NCBI GenBank assembly: GCA_009667805.1
Contig: CM019063.1
Span: 53,490,881-53,554,880, forward strand
Direction: 5' to 3'
Length of the DNA stretch: 64,000 bases
Origin: Leptobrachium leishanense
Lineage: Eukaryota; Chordata; Amphibia; Anura; Megophryidae
Under the pieces are notes generated by a model that did not search any database, was not told the origin of the DNA, and saw nothing but the letters and a program-made list of their open reading frames with translations. Below, in pieces: positions 9,471 through 21,370 of the stretch. The position numbers and the translations under genes are program-made. How positions within the stretch are numbered: position 1 is the stretch's first letter; each line of letters begins with the position of its first letter.

Positions 9471-11543
9471 CGAGGTTATTCAAAGAGAACGAAAAGTCAC
9501 CGCACGTTCGGTAACTTTTCGTTCTCTTCAATTCGTCACGCTTTGGCGATCCCATTTCGGCGACCCCACGGTGTATTCAGCAAGCACCACAGGGCCGCCG
9601 TAATGCAGGGAAAAGTTGCCGCAAACCCGCCGAAAACTCACCGCAAAACCCGGCGAAGGCACACCGAAACTTGCAAAAACATCTGGATTAACCCCGCCAA
9701 AACCACCAGAAAAACCCGAGCAGGAGCCGATCACACACAGCGCAGCCGCCGGAAAAACCCGACACCGCAGGCGAATGGAGAGAAAAAAAAACCAGTACGC
9801 TTGAATGTTTGAAAAGTGAAACGCTCTTTGCAAAGAAACTACTGAGTGAAAATGTCTGAAATTTACATATAATCCAATGAATGATAATAAAAAGGGCTGT
9901 TACAGAAAAAATAAAAAACGATAAGATTAGCCCTTTCGCTGCTGAGGCTTTTCCCGCCCCTATGCTGAGGTCATTTTTACCTGTTTTGCGCATCATGTTT
10001 AAACGTGTTTTGAAGGCTTATTTTAGTATATGACCCAGACATATTATATATCGTTCTTTCCGTCAGACTCGGTAGATTCATAATATGTCATTATTATATG
10101 TATACGTTATGTCATGTCTGTATATTATAACAAAAAATGCAATAAAATATGTATTTTCAATAATTTACAATGTGTAAAGTGTTTTTTTCCACATTTTAAC
10201 ATGCGAGCAATTGCGGTTATATTTTGTATGGGGTGCGCTTGTTAAAAAATTAGAGATGGGGTCTCGTTACATTTTTTTTTGGGGAAAATGACACTATTTT
10301 TAACAAACGCACCGCATACAAAAATCGTTAGTGCAGCATCATTGTTCACATTATAATTGAAATGGGAACAATATTGCTGCATTAACAAAGCAAAAAAAAA
10401 AAAAAAAGTGTTTAATTTTTTTTTTTAATTTTTTTTTTTAATTTTTTATTTTTTTATTTTTATTAATTTTTTTTTTTACAACATTTTTCACTGTAGTGTT
10501 TGGTATCGTTGGAACGCCATGCTCTGGCCGATCCAACCATACCAAAATTTAACCCCTAGCTGCCACGGATCGGGAGATAGGGAGTTCATTGGAACTCCCT
10601 ATCTCCACAGTTGGTGGCAGTTAGGGGTTAACGCTAGGACTGGCGTCATCGTGCTACGCACGATGACGCCAGTCCTCAGGGGGAGTTCCCGGAGGCTTGG
10701 CCGACATCCAAGATGTCGGCCAGCTCCGGGAAAGGATCGCGAACTGGCGCTTTTCAGCGCCGATTCGCGATCCAGCTCCCAGGGGTTAATGCCAGGCATC
10801 ATTTGGAAGGGCAGGCTGTGCCCTTCCAAATGATGCCTGGGTTAACCCCCTGTGCACCGCCGATCGGGAGGGAGAGAGGTCCGAAGGACCTCCCCCCCCT
10901 CCTTTCAGGCGCCTCCTCCGCACATGCGGGGGGGCGCCTGAATTAGGTGTCATCGCGCCCGCGGATGACACCTAATTCTGGCGGCTGCTGGTCCGGATGC
11001 CGGGCTGACATCCAGGATGTCAGCCCGCACCGGAGGGGCCAGCGATCGGCGGAACCCGGCCGAACGCTGACCCCAATGTGAGGACGCGCTCAGCGCGTCC
11101 TCAGCACACACCAGCGAAGTGGTTAAAAACAAACATTTTTTGCAAAAAAATCCCGAAAAATGCTTAAAATATCCAAGAAAATCTATAAATAAAGAGATTT
11201 TTTACTGTAGAATAAAATAATAAACGGTTTATTAGACATTGAATTAAATCGGGAATATTTTTAACATTGAAGCCTATGGGATTCGCCTGAATAAACTGCT
11301 GCAAGAAGCCACCGAATGGCATGCAATTCGGCAACTTTTCACTGCTGGTTTTTGTTCTCTGAATAGCCGAAGCTATGCGGATTTCACTGCCCTCGAACAG
11401 GCACGTATGTGCAGGCAATTCGCCAACATTTAGCGAATTGCCTGCTCTCTGGATAGCCGAATGGCCAAGAAAGGTAACCGAATGCTGATTTTCAGTGTTC
11501 GGTTACCTTTCGGCAGCCATTTGGATCTCTTTGAATAACCCTG
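9471..11543 (-). mobile_element. CAGGGTTATTC element B1, interrupted by A4
   Basis: Outer ends CGAGGTTATTCAAAGAGAAC and TCTCTTTGAATAACCCTG. Without A4 it is about 870 bp. Family landmarks in this orientation are AAAAGTCACCG, TGTATTCAGCAAGCACCACA, ATAAAAAGGGCTGTTACAG, TTGAAGCCTATGGGATTCGC and GGTAACCGAATGCTG. Local hairpins recur throughout. No transposase. The family has 3-bp target duplications; superfamily unresolved. Confidence 0.8.
9927..11126 (-). mobile_element. piggyBac-type multi-hairpin element, copy A4 inside B1
   Basis: Bounded by TTAG (one change from TTAA) at 9927-9930 and TTAA at 11123-11126. Uninterrupted B copies carry a TTTAAA-type A/T stretch here, for example at 51770. The hairpin at 10941-10977 has arms AATTAGGTGTCATCGCG and its near-perfect complement, unlike A3 or A5. 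The A/T spacer at 10391-10480 is long and simple. Non-coding. Confidence 0.85.
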
Positions 11544-11639
11544 AAAGTATTTCACCGGGAAGGATACATTGAGATTTCTCTCGTTTCCAAGTATGTCCTG
11601 GGTTCAAACCAACATCCAAAAACGTCAATTGTCGTCTTG

Positions 11640-13160
11640 GCTATCTATTGTGTGTGTAAATTAAATTACATAACAAATTACCGGCAGTCTACTTAGCACT
11701 GGTCGGCTAGGTAAAGCCGAGGTAACATCACTGCCCTAGAACCTTTAAATCCTAGCACCTCACCATGAATTATTCTTGGGCAAGACACCTAATGTTACAT
11801 ACTTGCCTACCACGCAATAATGGCTACCTAGTACTAATGTTTCTGCTCTACCACCATGGAGAAGCTGGCTCAAATTAAGTTAGAATCTCTGGCCAGCATG
11901 TCTCTCCACCACAAGCATGGAGTAACAGGTTCAACCACAACACTATGTCGTAGCTCGAATGAAGATCATAATGTGTGACCAGCATGTTCCCATTCTACAA
12001 CCACAGAGAAGCAGGTTTAACTTTTCCACGATGTTGCTGCTCTATGACTATGAAAAGCAGACTCGGATCAAAGTCAGAAGACCTAACCAGCAAGTTTCCT
12101 TGGTCAAGACACCTAGTGATCGATTGAAGATCAGAATGCCTGACCAGCATGTCTCTCCACCACAACCACGAAGTAGGAGGTCCAACCACACCACACCACT
12201 ATGTCACTTCACTGCTTGAAGGAAGATCAGGATATCTGACCTGCATGTCTCTCCTCTAAAACCATGGAAGAGCAGGTTCAACTTCACCACTATGTCACTG
12301 TTCTACAGCTATGAAAAGCAGACTCAGATCCAAGTTAGAAGATCTAACTAGCAAGTGCACTTGGGCAGGATGCCTAGTGATTCAATGAAGATCAGAATGT
12401 CTGCCCAGCATGTCTATCCAAAACAACCACAGAGTAGCAGGTTAAACCACAATACTATAAGGGTTATTCAAAGAGAATCAAAAAGTCACCGTACGTTCGG
12501 TGACTTTTCGTTCGCTTCAATTCGGCACGATTCGGCAATCCTATTTCGGCAACCCTGTGGTGTATTCAGCAAGCACCACAGGGTCCCCGAAGTTCAAGGA
12601 AAACCTGCCGTAAACCCGATGAACACTCACTGCCAACCCGCCGAACACTCACCGCAAAACCCGCCAAAAAATCACTAAAACCGGCAAAATGGCTGGATTA
12701 ACCCTGCCAAACATGCCAGAGAAACCCTAGCAGCCGCTGCTCAAAGTGCAGAGCAGCCACCAGAAAAAGCCAACATTTGGCGAACGGTCTGCTCTCTGAA
12801 TAGCCGAATGGCCAGGGAAGGTAACCATACGCTGAATTTTACTGTTCGGTTACCTTTCGGCAACAATTCAGATCTCTTTGAATAACCCTGACTGTCATCG
12901 CTGTATGACTATGAAAAGCAGACTCAGATCCAAGTCAGAAGACTTCACTTACAAGTGTCCTTGAGCAAAATGCGTAGTATTCAAATGAAGATTATAATGT
13001 CTGCACATCATATCTCCCCTCTACAACCAAAGAGAAGCAGGTTTATCCACAGCACTCTTTCACTGCTCTGAGACTAGAAAAAGCCAAGTTAGATCAAAGA
13101 CCGAAGCTGTAATTAAGAAGTGTCTGTGAGCAAGATGCCGAGTGATATGCATTTCCTAGC
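11640..13160. repeat. Degenerate long-period tandem repeat, split by B2
   Basis: Phrases recur in fixed order: GAAGATCAGAATGYCTG with CCAGCATGTCTCTCC (near 11960, 12126, 12219, 12384, 12987) and TATGAAAAGCAGACTCGGAT-like (near 12048, 12312, 12910). Spacing varies from about 160 to 264 bases once B2 is removed. Units are strongly diverged. No coding or transposon hallmark is seen; satellite-like origin is an inference. Confidence 0.55.
12457..12890 (-). mobile_element. CAGGGTTATTC element B2, internally deleted
   Basis: Starts AAGGGTTATTCAAAGAGAAT and ends TCTCTTTGAATAACCCTG. It keeps both terminal parts (GTCACCG hairpin, CAGCAAGCACCACAGGGT, GAATAGCCGAATGGCC, GGTTACCTTTCGG) but lacks the central A/T and TTGAAGCCTATGGG block, so it is about half the usual length. 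The flanking tandem repeat resumes as ACTGTCATCGCTGTATGAC, with ACT on both sides as a likely 3-bp duplication. Confidence 0.75.
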
Positions 13161-13419
13161 CGCGCAACACAGTTGATGCACCTTCAATGCCTCATGTAAG
13201 TTAGTGCTTCCTGTACTTTGTGTACGAGGGGTGACATGTTCATGGCCAAAGGTACAAGGAGATATGTTATTCAGTCTTTACTAAATGCACTTAATGGTTA
13301 CGCGTTTGAAAGGTCACAATACGTTTGAAGTTAATAACTGCCGTTATTCTCTCCTAGACAATCGAAATGGACAAATCGGAACATTCTACAAAAATGGACA
13401 ATCTTACCCAATGTGCAAT

Positions 13420-13640
13420 TATGACTACCTCAGTGTCAAGAACTTATCACCCAAGGACATGGTGACCACACTAGGGGACATTGCCCCTTCTTACCGTATG
13501 GTCAAGAAGTGAGGAGCTGAATTCAAGGGAGAACCTGAAAGATGACCCCTGTCCAGAAAGGCCTATCACTGTTACCTCAAAAGTGAACATCGACAAAATT
13601 CAGACTACCCCCAAGGTATTATACAATGTTCTCTTGAAGT
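13420..13640 (+). pseudogene. Mariner-type transposase relic, N-terminal helix-turn-helix
   Basis: One frame gives NLSPKDMVTTLGDIAPSYRM followed by VKK and a stop at 13510. A second frame continues with ENLKDDPCPERPITVTS and NIDKIQ. Mariner transposases carry a segment of the form LGDxAPSYxTVKxW, then AEFKRGRxxLxDDPRxGRP, which this matches. The catalytic DD34D core is missing. It is frameshifted and dead. The 75-codon frame starting at 13285 is mostly not transposase. Confidence 0.6.
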
Positions 13641-14285
13641 AGCTATGACAGAAAACCAAAACGAATCAGAGTGGGAAGATAAGCAGAGGTATTTTCTTCC
13701 ACCAGGATTATGGTCTGGCTCTCAACTGCTTGGTAGCCACAGCTGCTATTCCAACTATTCGTATATCTTCTCTATTCCACTGATTTTCCACCCTCAGACT
13801 TGTTCCCCAAGATGAAGAAGATCATTGGTCACCAGCCTTGAGTAAGGCTCATGTAAAGTTGAAACGTTGCCAATTTGTTTTGCAGAAATTGGCCTTGTTA
13901 TATGGAATATTGAGCACCTGGTCCATTTTTATTCATGGACAACGTGTTGTGGGAGTTGGTTTCTCCAGGATTTGGTGCATCTGCCTTCCGTGTTTCTTCA
14001 AGAGGTTTCCAGGTCCTACTATGTATCTCTATATAGGGGCAACGAGTGATGTCCCCAATCTGTGCCGAGCATTAAGGGCAAAATGACACGCAGCTTGACG
14101 CAAGTACATGCTTTGATAAAACCTATGCATGAAAAGAGAGCAGCGTCAGAAGAGCTGAAGTTGCTAAATGATGCCTCGTGGTTCTGAAAGGACGTCGGGC
14201 AAAATGACCTGCCATCAAATAATGCTGCCTGACCTGCATCACAGGTAAAGGGCTCATGCAGGGTTCCTTACATACTGAAATCTGT
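13641..14285. other. No recognisable feature
   Basis: Weakly AT-rich sequence, possibly decayed remains of the mariner insertion. Open frames at 13838-14086 have no recognisable domain and overlap a second frame of similar length. Confidence 0.3.
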
Positions 14286-14790
14286 GACCTCATATCAGAC
14301 AACTGTATGGCCTCTTCCAAGACCAGACCCTGAAATGTGTGACCTCATGTCAGTCAACTATATGGCCTCTTCCAAGAGCAGACCCTGAAATGTGTGACCT
14401 CATGTCAGTCAACTATATGGCCTCTTCCAAGAGCAGACCCTGAAATGTGTGACCTCATGTCAGACAACTGTACAGCCTCTTCCAAGAGCAGATCCTGAAA
14501 TCTGTGACCTCATGTCAGTCAACTATATGGCCTCTTCCAAGAGCAGACCCTGAAATGTGTGACCTCACGTCAGTCAACTATATGGCCTCTTCCAAGAACA
14601 GACCCTGAAATCTGTGACCTCGTGTCAGTCAACTATATGGCCTCTTCTAAGAGCAGACCCTGAAATCTGTGACCTCGTGTCAGTCAACTATATGGCCTCT
14701 TCCAAGAGCAGACCATGAAATGTGTGACCTCATGTCAGTCAACTATATGGCCTCTTCCAAGAACAGACCCTGAAAAGAGTGACCTCACAA
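14286..14790 (+). repeat. 55-bp minisatellite
   Basis: About nine tandem units of 55 bp, each with GACCTCATGTCAGTCAACTA, TATGGCCTCTTCCAAGAG and CAGACCCTGAAATGTGT. The phase is constant at 14286, 14341, 14396 and 14451. Units differ by a few substitutions (CATGTCAGAC, CGTGTCAGTC), so homogenisation is fairly recent. Partial units extend towards 14850. Confidence 0.9.
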
Positions 14791-15479
14791 CAGATTAAGT
14801 CATTCATGCAGACCTCAGATAATACTGGTGCTCACTGTCACCTGTGTGACCTCATAGTAAACTCATTAGTGCTGTGCAGTGTATAATAAGAGGTGAGATG
14901 AACATTTAGGCGTAGCAGATGCGCTCTTTAGTGCAGCTTTTTCCCTATATTCTCGGTCTGTTTCCCTCAGCCTCTTACGGCTGCTTCCTGTATCGCTGTA
15001 CAGCAATCACACTGTATAAATGTATATGTTGTGTTAATGAGATTTAATTAAAGCCTAATGGGTACTAGGAGATGGAAATGTGTATCTGCTTCTAGAACTG
15101 TATGCTTTGCTCCTACCACAGCGATACATGATTCGCATCCCGTGCAGGGTTCAGAACCGGCAAATGGGAACATTATCCGCAATGGGTTTCTATATTAGGC
15201 AGTTTGCAGCTGCTTTATATATCTTATATTGTTATATTCGTACAGTGGATGTTTTTAAAGGAAATTTATTGCAGCATCTCTCTTGTCGCTTATCTTACTG
15301 AATTGTTGACCGAATCCCGTCACATACTTTATCAGACGGAGATAAATTAGCCCCAGGAACTCGTAAACATGGACATGGGATGGAAAGACCAGACTATTAA
15401 CAAGCTGTAAATGGCATTTTTGAAGGAATTATCGCAGCAGCCATATATTCTACAGATGGTCTGGTAGATCTCTCCAGGA
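14791..15479. other. No recognisable feature
   Basis: Single-copy-looking AT-rich sequence. The frame at 15080-15301 follows an acceptor-like CTCCTACCACAG but shows no domain. Nothing else is supported. Confidence 0.3.
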
Positions 15480-15785
15480 TACAACAAAAAATACAATAAT
15501 TATTTTTTTTCAAAAATACAAAAAAAAATGATTTTTTGGGTTTTTTTTTAACCCCAAATGTAACTACAATAATAAAAAAAATACTAAAAAAACACTTTTC
15601 TCTTTTTCTAACCCCATAAAGTAACTACAATAATAAAAAAAAATACAAAAAAACCCCCAAAAAAACCCACTTTTTCTCTTTTTTTAACCCCATAAAGTTA
15701 CTACAATAATAAATAAAATACAAAAAAAAATACAAAAAAAATTTCCTTTTTTTTAAACCCAAAAAGTAACTATATTAATAATAAA
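15480..15785. repeat. A/T-rich degenerate tandem repeat
   Basis: Roughly four units of about 75-85 bp, each containing AACCCCATAAAGTAACTACA followed by ATAATAAAAAAAATAC and a T-run. Unit length varies because the homopolymers differ. No other structure. Confidence 0.6.
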
Positions 15786-16636
15786 AAGGCCTCTTTTTGG
15801 ATGATTCCGGTCCGACACATTTTTGCTCCTTTAAAACTATTCACCAGGGTTCGATAAATGCTCATCTCAAAGAAGGAATTAAAAATGAGATGTGTTGTGA
15901 TTAACAAAGATGAAAACCAGTACTGTGAAACATTTAAAAGAAATTCATTACAAGCTTCAGTACACAATTAGTAAAAAGATAGTGAGCGAGTATTTGCATG
16001 ACCTGTATCTCATGGGAAATATAAGGAAATATGTGAAGCATAGAATAAAAAAAAATATATGCTGCGCTTAATTTAAAAATTACCAGCGCTCAAACGTGGA
16101 GCCATGTTTTGTTGTTTTTTTCTTTTTTCTCATCCATTTAATTTTTTTTTTTTGTCATTTTTTTTCCCCTAAAAGAGAATGGAATATCCAGGGTCATTAA
16201 CTGATAAAGCCTGGAAAGGAAATAATACTAAAAAGAAATTCAGAGTTGTGTCCATACCACAGACTTCTCTAATTTTTATTCTTTAACGTGCTTCAATTCC
16301 ATCCGTCGTAAAACGCGCCGGTGTTCAGTCAAACGGTATAGAGATGGACCGGAGCAATTAGATCTTCATTCATGCAGTCTGAGTTTTGAGTCCAGTGCAA
16401 ATTATACAAAACCATAACGTTCATTTTTTTTTAATATGGAAATATAATTGCTTGATTTTTATTGTTTCTGTGACATATTACAAGGTCTTAGAAAAAAATT
16501 AGGATTATTGAGTCGCAAAGTTAGTCTAACTTCTGTTAGGTCTCAAACAAGGTTTGTGTCTTTATGTTCTTAATTCTTTATTTATACGTTTTGTTGGTCA
16601 CGACAACATTATATATAACATAACAAGAAAAAATAT
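15786..16636. other. No recognisable feature
   Basis: AT-rich, with long homopolymer runs near 16130-16170. No open frame above about 65 codons and no similarity to other parts of the window. Confidence 0.3.
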
Positions 16637-16847
16637 GTCACCTGCGTTCGTTTCTATACAATTCCATGTGCAACAAAACACAATTAGAGGTTTTAGTTTG
16701 CTCGAATTAGGTTAGGTACTTACTCTACAAAGAGGTGCCTCGATGGGGCGAGTGAGCTTATGCTTCAATGGTCATTCTAGCAAACTAAAACCTCTAATTA
16801 TGTTTTATTGCACATATAATTGTATAGAAACGAGCGCAGATGACATC
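16637..16847. mobile_element. Long-hairpin MITE-like element
   Basis: The left arm GTCACCTGCGTTCGTTTC, TATACAATTCCATGTGCAAC and AATTAGAGGTTTTAGTTTGC is mirrored by GCAAACTAAAACCTCTAATT, ATTGTATAGAAACGAGCGC and AGATGAC. Arms are about 85 bp around a loop of about 40. The loop includes GGTGCCTCGATGGGGCGAG. Target duplication not resolved. Confidence 0.6.
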
Positions 16848-17124
16848 TTTTTTTTGTTTTGTTTTATACATGAACTGGGCCCTTACTCCTGGTTGTTGCA
16901 GCTGCTCTGGTGAGTATGGACGCGACACCATTTTTCTGTATGTATGTATATTTTGTTTTAACACCAGTTAAGTCATTTTTGCTGCTTTTCCTTGTTCCAT
17001 GTTTTTGATTTCAACCCCAAATGGGAAGTGCTTGGTGCTTCTATACTAAAACCGGCCATTTTTCTGCCTCACCTTAGCTGAAAAGCAGCAAGAGAACGTG
17101 CAGCTGCTCAGAGGAGCGTTTTTT

Positions 17125-17390
17125 GGTCACATTGGTTAGGTACTCACTTTACAAGGAGGTGCCTTGATGGGGCGAGTGAGCTTACACTTCAATGGCTATT
17201 CGAGCAAACGAAAACCTCTAATTGTGTTTTGTTGCACATGGAATTGTATAGAAATGAGCGCAGTTTACATCTTTTTTTCTTGTTATGTTTTATACATGAA
17301 CTGGGTTGTTACTCCTGTTTGTTGCAGCCGCTCTGGTGAGTATGGGCACAACGCCATTTTTTCTGTATGTATAAATATCAGGTATAAGGC
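17125..17390 (+). repeat. Second, partial copy of the 16.7-kb hairpin block
   Basis: Repeats TTGGTTAGGTACTCAC, GGTGCCTTGATGGGGCGAG, CAAACGAAAACCTCTAATTG and the downstream TTTTATACATGAACTGGG, TTGCAGCCGCTCTGGTGAG found at 16710-16935. Only the loop and right arm are present. Spacing of about 425 bp suggests a direct duplication. The TTTTATACATG module also occurs at 22385 and 39405. Confidence 0.55.
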
Positions 17391-17906
17391 AACAATACAA
17401 CAGTCAATACCAGTCATCTAGGTCACCACAGAGTGTATACAAATAATAAAAATAAAGTTGTGGACATCAAGATCTAACAAGACATCGAACATCGACATCG
17501 AACTACATCGGACTACATCGAACTACACGCAGTAGGTAGAAATAAGGTTAAAAAAAGGGGGGATGGCAACCACCAAAATAGCAACATTTCCAGCTCACTC
17601 CCAGGTTCTCAGTTTTGGCTGGCTTGAGTCATGCCAGAGGAGTCCTGTGCCACCTGAACATTACATTTGCCCTACTCTTGAGGCCAAGCAGAAGTAAGAG
17701 GTTGCACTGAATAATAAGAATAATAACAACAAGAATCCACAACTTGGGCTCCATTTAATTAGTTTGGTAGGGCCTTCAAAATAAGTATTGGTTGGTTTTA
17801 CTAATATACAGGTATTTTTTCCGAAATATCAGCTGGTTCAATTCAGTGCTTTCAGCCACAACCAAATTGCAAACAACGAGCTCTTTTTGTATTTTGTTTC
17901 TGAAAT
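17391..17906. other. No recognisable feature
   Basis: AT-rich with a short ACATCGAACTACATCG microrepeat near 17480-17525. No gene or transposon end seen. Confidence 0.3.
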
Positions 17907-18249
17907 TGTCTCTAACTCTAACCCTAAAAATAACCCTAACCCTAGAATAAACCGAACTGTAAAAGTAACCCTAACCCTAAGAGTAACCTTAACGCTAAAG
18001 GTAACCCTAAAATAAATCTAACCCTAAAAGTAACCTTAACGCTAAAGGTAACCCTAAAGTAAATCTAACCCTAAAAGTAACCTTAACCCTAAAATTAAAC
18101 CTAACCTTATAAGAATCCTTAACCCTACAGGCAACCCTTATCCTAAAAGTAACACCAACCCTAAGATTAACCTTAACCCTAAAAGTAACGCTAACCATGT
18201 ATTGTCTTTAACACAACCCTAAAAATAACTCTAAAAGTATCCCTAATCC
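17907..18249. repeat. Degenerate telomere-like (CCCTAA) array, left part
   Basis: Built from TAACCCTAA hexamers mixed with variants such as TAAAAGTAACC and TAACGCTAAAGG, in imperfect 12-18-base higher-order units. It continues at 19490 after removal of element A5, so it was one array of about 790 bp before that insertion. Heavy degeneracy argues against a functional telomere. Confidence 0.8.
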
Positions 18250-19489
18250 TTAACCACCTCGCTGCGGAGGACGCGCTCAGCGCGTCCTGCCGCAGGAAGG
18301 GTTGGCTGCGGAGGAAGCGCTGAGCGTGTCCTCCCGAAGCAGCCTGCGATCGGCCGGATTCCGGCCGATCGTTGTGCCCCCCGGTGCGGGCTGACATCTT
18401 AGATGTCAGCCCGTCAATCCGGGACCACCGCGGACACAATAGATGTCATCGCGGTGGCGCGATGACATCTATTTCAGGCACCCCCCCCCCGTGTGTGGAG
18501 GAGGCGCCTGAAAGGGAGGGGGGAGGTCCTTCAGACCTCTCTCCCTCCCGATCGTGGGGGTCCTGAGCTTAATGCCAGGCACCGTTTGAAAGGGCACAGC
18601 CTGCCCTTCCAAATGGTACCTGGCATTAACCCCTGGGGAGCCGGATCATGAATCGGCACCGAAAGCGCCGGTTCGTGATCCTTTCCCGGAGCTGGCCGAC
18701 ATCTTGGATGTCAGCCAAGCCTCCGGAACTCCCCCTGAGGACTGGCGTCATCGTGCATAGCACGATGACGCCAGTCCTGGAGTTAACCCCTAGCTGCCAC
18801 CAATGGTGGAGATAGGGGGTTCCAATGAACCCCCTATCTCCCGATCCGTGGCAGCTAGGGGTTAAAGTTTGGTACTGTTGGATCGGCCAGAGCATGGCCG
18901 TTCCAACGATACCAAACACGACTGTGAAAAAAGTTTTTTTTAAAAAAAAAAAATTAAAAATAAAAAAATATTTAAAAAAAAATTATAAAAAAAAAAAAAA
19001 CAAGTTTTTTTTCTTTTTTTTGGTTTGTTAATGCAGCAATATTGTTCCCATTTCAATTATAATGTGAACAATGATGTTGCACTAACGATTTTTGTATGCG
19101 GTGCGTTTATTAAAAATCTAATCATTTTCCCCAAAAAAAAATGTAATGAGACCCCATTTCTAATTTTTTTAACAAGCGCAACCCCACACAAAATATAACC
19201 GCAATTGCTCGCATGTTAAAATGTGAAAAAAAAGCACTTTACACGTTGTAAATTATTGAAAATTCATATTTTATTGCATTTTTTGTTATAATATATAGAC
19301 AGGTCATGACGTATACATATAATAATGACATATTATGAATCTGCCGAGTCTGCCGGAAAGAACGATATATGATATGTCTGGGTCATATACTAAAATAAGC
19401 CTTCAAAACACGTTTAAGCATGATGAGCAAAACCGGTAAAAATGACCTCAGCACAGAGGCGGGAAAAGCCTCAGCAGCGAAAGGGTTAA
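18250..19489 (+). mobile_element. piggyBac-type multi-hairpin element, copy A5 in telomere-like array
   Basis: 1240 bp with TTAA at 18250-18253 and 19486-19489. Ends CCACCTCGCTGC and GCAGCGAAAGGG. The hairpin at 18439-18472 has perfect arms ATAGATGTCATCGCG and CGCGATGACATCTAT. The first stem pairs GCTGCGGAGGACGCG with its mirror. Module order is identical to A3, including the TTAACCCCTAGCTGCCAC stem near 18783. The hexamer array resumes exactly at the right TTAA. Confidence 0.9.
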
Positions 19490-19940
19490 TGTAACCCTAT
19501 CCCTAAAAGTAACCCTACAAGTAACTTTAACCCTAAAAGTAACCCTAACCCAAAAAGTTACTTTAATCCTAAACCAAAAATAGCCTTAACCCTAAAAGTG
19601 ACTTTAACCCTAAAAGTAATCCTGACCCTAAAAATAACCTTAACCCTAAAAGTAACCCTTACCCCAAAAGTAACACTAACCTACCTAAAAATAACCCTAA
19701 AGGTAGCCCTAACCCTAAATGTAACCCTATACCTAAAATAAGCCCTAAAAGTAACATTAACCCTAAAAGTAACCCTATCTCTAAAAGTAACCTTAACCCT
19801 AAAACTAACCCTATCCCTAAAATTCACCTTGTCCCTGAAAGTAACCCCAACCCTAATAGTAACCCTCTCCCTCAAAATAATCCTAACCTTAAAAGTAACA
19901 TTGTCCCTCAAAGTAACCCAATCCCTAAAAATAATCCCAG
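19490..19940. repeat. Degenerate telomere-like (CCCTAA) array, right part
   Basis: Continues the array at 17907 with ATCCCTAAAAGTAACCC-type units. Open frames of 76 codons on the minus strand (repeating VTFRV, VNFRD) arise only because the repeat unit is a multiple of three and lacks stops on that strand; they are not genes. Confidence 0.8.
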
Positions 19941-20390
19941 CAGTCCAGAACTTTTATGGTTAGGGTTGCTATTATGGTTAGAGTCATTTATAGGACTAGA
20001 GTTACTAAGAGGGGTTAATTAGTATAAGCACAGATCAGAGAGTGATAAAGAATGGGTGAGACATGTCGCAGGACATTTAAACAAGTCTCCCTGCTTTGAT
20101 GTGAGAAATGCTAAATCAACACTAATAATAATATTGAATGTTTGTGTGATTTTCCTGTTTCCCCGCCTGAATAATCCCAATAAAATACCTTTCAGCACTT
20201 GATATTTTTTGGCATTTGGTTTACCAATAAATTCGAAATGAAACGTTAAAGCAGAAATTTTCATTAGTGAGTATAGCCGCGACTGCCTATAACTGCGGTG
20301 AGGTTTTATCGGGAAGTGTCAGTATGCTCTTAATTAAATCCTCGAACCGAACAATGGCTGAATTGTGGTTACAGTTACAGTCACAAGCAT
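19941..20390. other. No recognisable feature
   Basis: AT-rich sequence between the telomere-like array and the L2 tail. No repeat partner in the window and no convincing open frame. Confidence 0.3.
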
Positions 20391-21370
20391 TTATAAAGCG
20401 CCAAGAAATTCCTTGACGCTGTACAAAGGGAGAGACAGAATAACAAATATACATACACATTACAAACAGGGAACAGAAGGAGGGAGGACCCTGCTCAAGA
20501 GCTTACAATCTAAGAGAAGAGGGGTGACCCATTAAGTGAGGGTTAATAGGGTAGGTGGAGTGGTGGGTTGCAGGGGGCTGAATGGGATGAGGAGCAGGAA
20601 ATGACAGTGGGGGATCATGGAGTGAGGCTTTTCTAAAGTAATGTGTTTTCAGAGACTTTTTGAAGGACTGGAGAGATGGGGAGAGTCTGATGTTGCGGGG
20701 AAGGAGTTCCATAAAAAGGCGGCAGCTTGTGAGAAGTCCTGAAGGCGAGAGTTAGGGGTGCAGGTACGAGGAACTGATAGTTTCAGATCATTGGCAGAGC
20801 GAAGTGGTCGAGATGGGATCTACCTGGTAATAAGGGAGGAGATGTAGACAGCGGCGCGGTTATGGAGAGCTTTGTACGTGAGGACCAATATTTTGAATTG
20901 GATTCTATAGGAGACAGGGAGCCAGTGTAGAGATTGACCAAGGTGCGAGGTGTGAGAGGTGCGGGAGGTGCGGTGGATGAACCTGGCACAGGCGTTCATT
21001 ACAGACTGCAGAGGGAGAATCTTGGATCTCTTAAGGCCAGAGATAAGGAGGTTCCAGTAGTCAAGGAGGGAGATAATAAGGGCTTGGATGAGCATTTTAT
21101 CAGAGTCCGGATTAAGAAAGGGACGGACGCGTGCAATGTTTTTTAGTTGGAAGTAGCAGGATTTGGTTAGAGACTGAATGTGAGGAGAAAAGGATAGATT
21201 GGAGTCCGAGAGGACCCCGAGGCAACAAGCCGTGAGAGGTAGAAGTAACGATGGCACCATTCACCTGAAGGGAAATGGATGCAGGAATCAAGGTCTTAGA
21301 GGGCGGGAAGATAAGAAGTTCAGTTTTTGAGAGGCTGAGCTTGAGGAAACGGGAAGTCATCCCATTTCCT
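20391..21370 (-). pseudogene. L2-clade LINE fragment, 3' end of reverse transcriptase
   Basis: On the minus strand, from about 21360 down, the translation runs SRFLKLSLSKTELLIFPP, then LGVLSDSNLSFSPHIQSLTK, NACARFIHRTSRTSHTSHLG, SLHWLPVSYRIQFKILVLTY and KALHNRAAVYISSLI, finishing near 20510. These are conserved C-terminal blocks of L2 reverse transcriptases. The 3' tail ends near 20395-20440 with the GCGCTGTACAAAG-like wording typical of L2. It is 5'-truncated, lacks the YADD core, and has frameshifts. Confidence 0.85.

Larger units (their letters stand above)
9441..11612 (-). mobile_element. 3'-tail fragment of LINE K, split by B1
   Basis: The pieces TGTTTATTTATTTATAAA (9453-9470) and TTCACCGGGAAGGATACATT (11550 onward) join into the same tail seen uninterrupted at 53590-53660 (ATTTATAAAAATTTTACCAG, then GAAGGATACATTGAG). 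Only the tail is present. The 3-bp AAA on both sides of B1 fits a short target duplication. Confidence 0.6.

Noticed and set aside
13285..13512. 75-codon frame as a host gene
   Set aside because: Its C-terminal third matches mariner transposase (DMVTTLGDIAPSYRM) and the transposase continues in another frame, so this is a transposon relic.
17907..19940. Functional telomere
   Set aside because: Too degenerate, short and interrupted; unique sequence and LINEs flank it on both sides.
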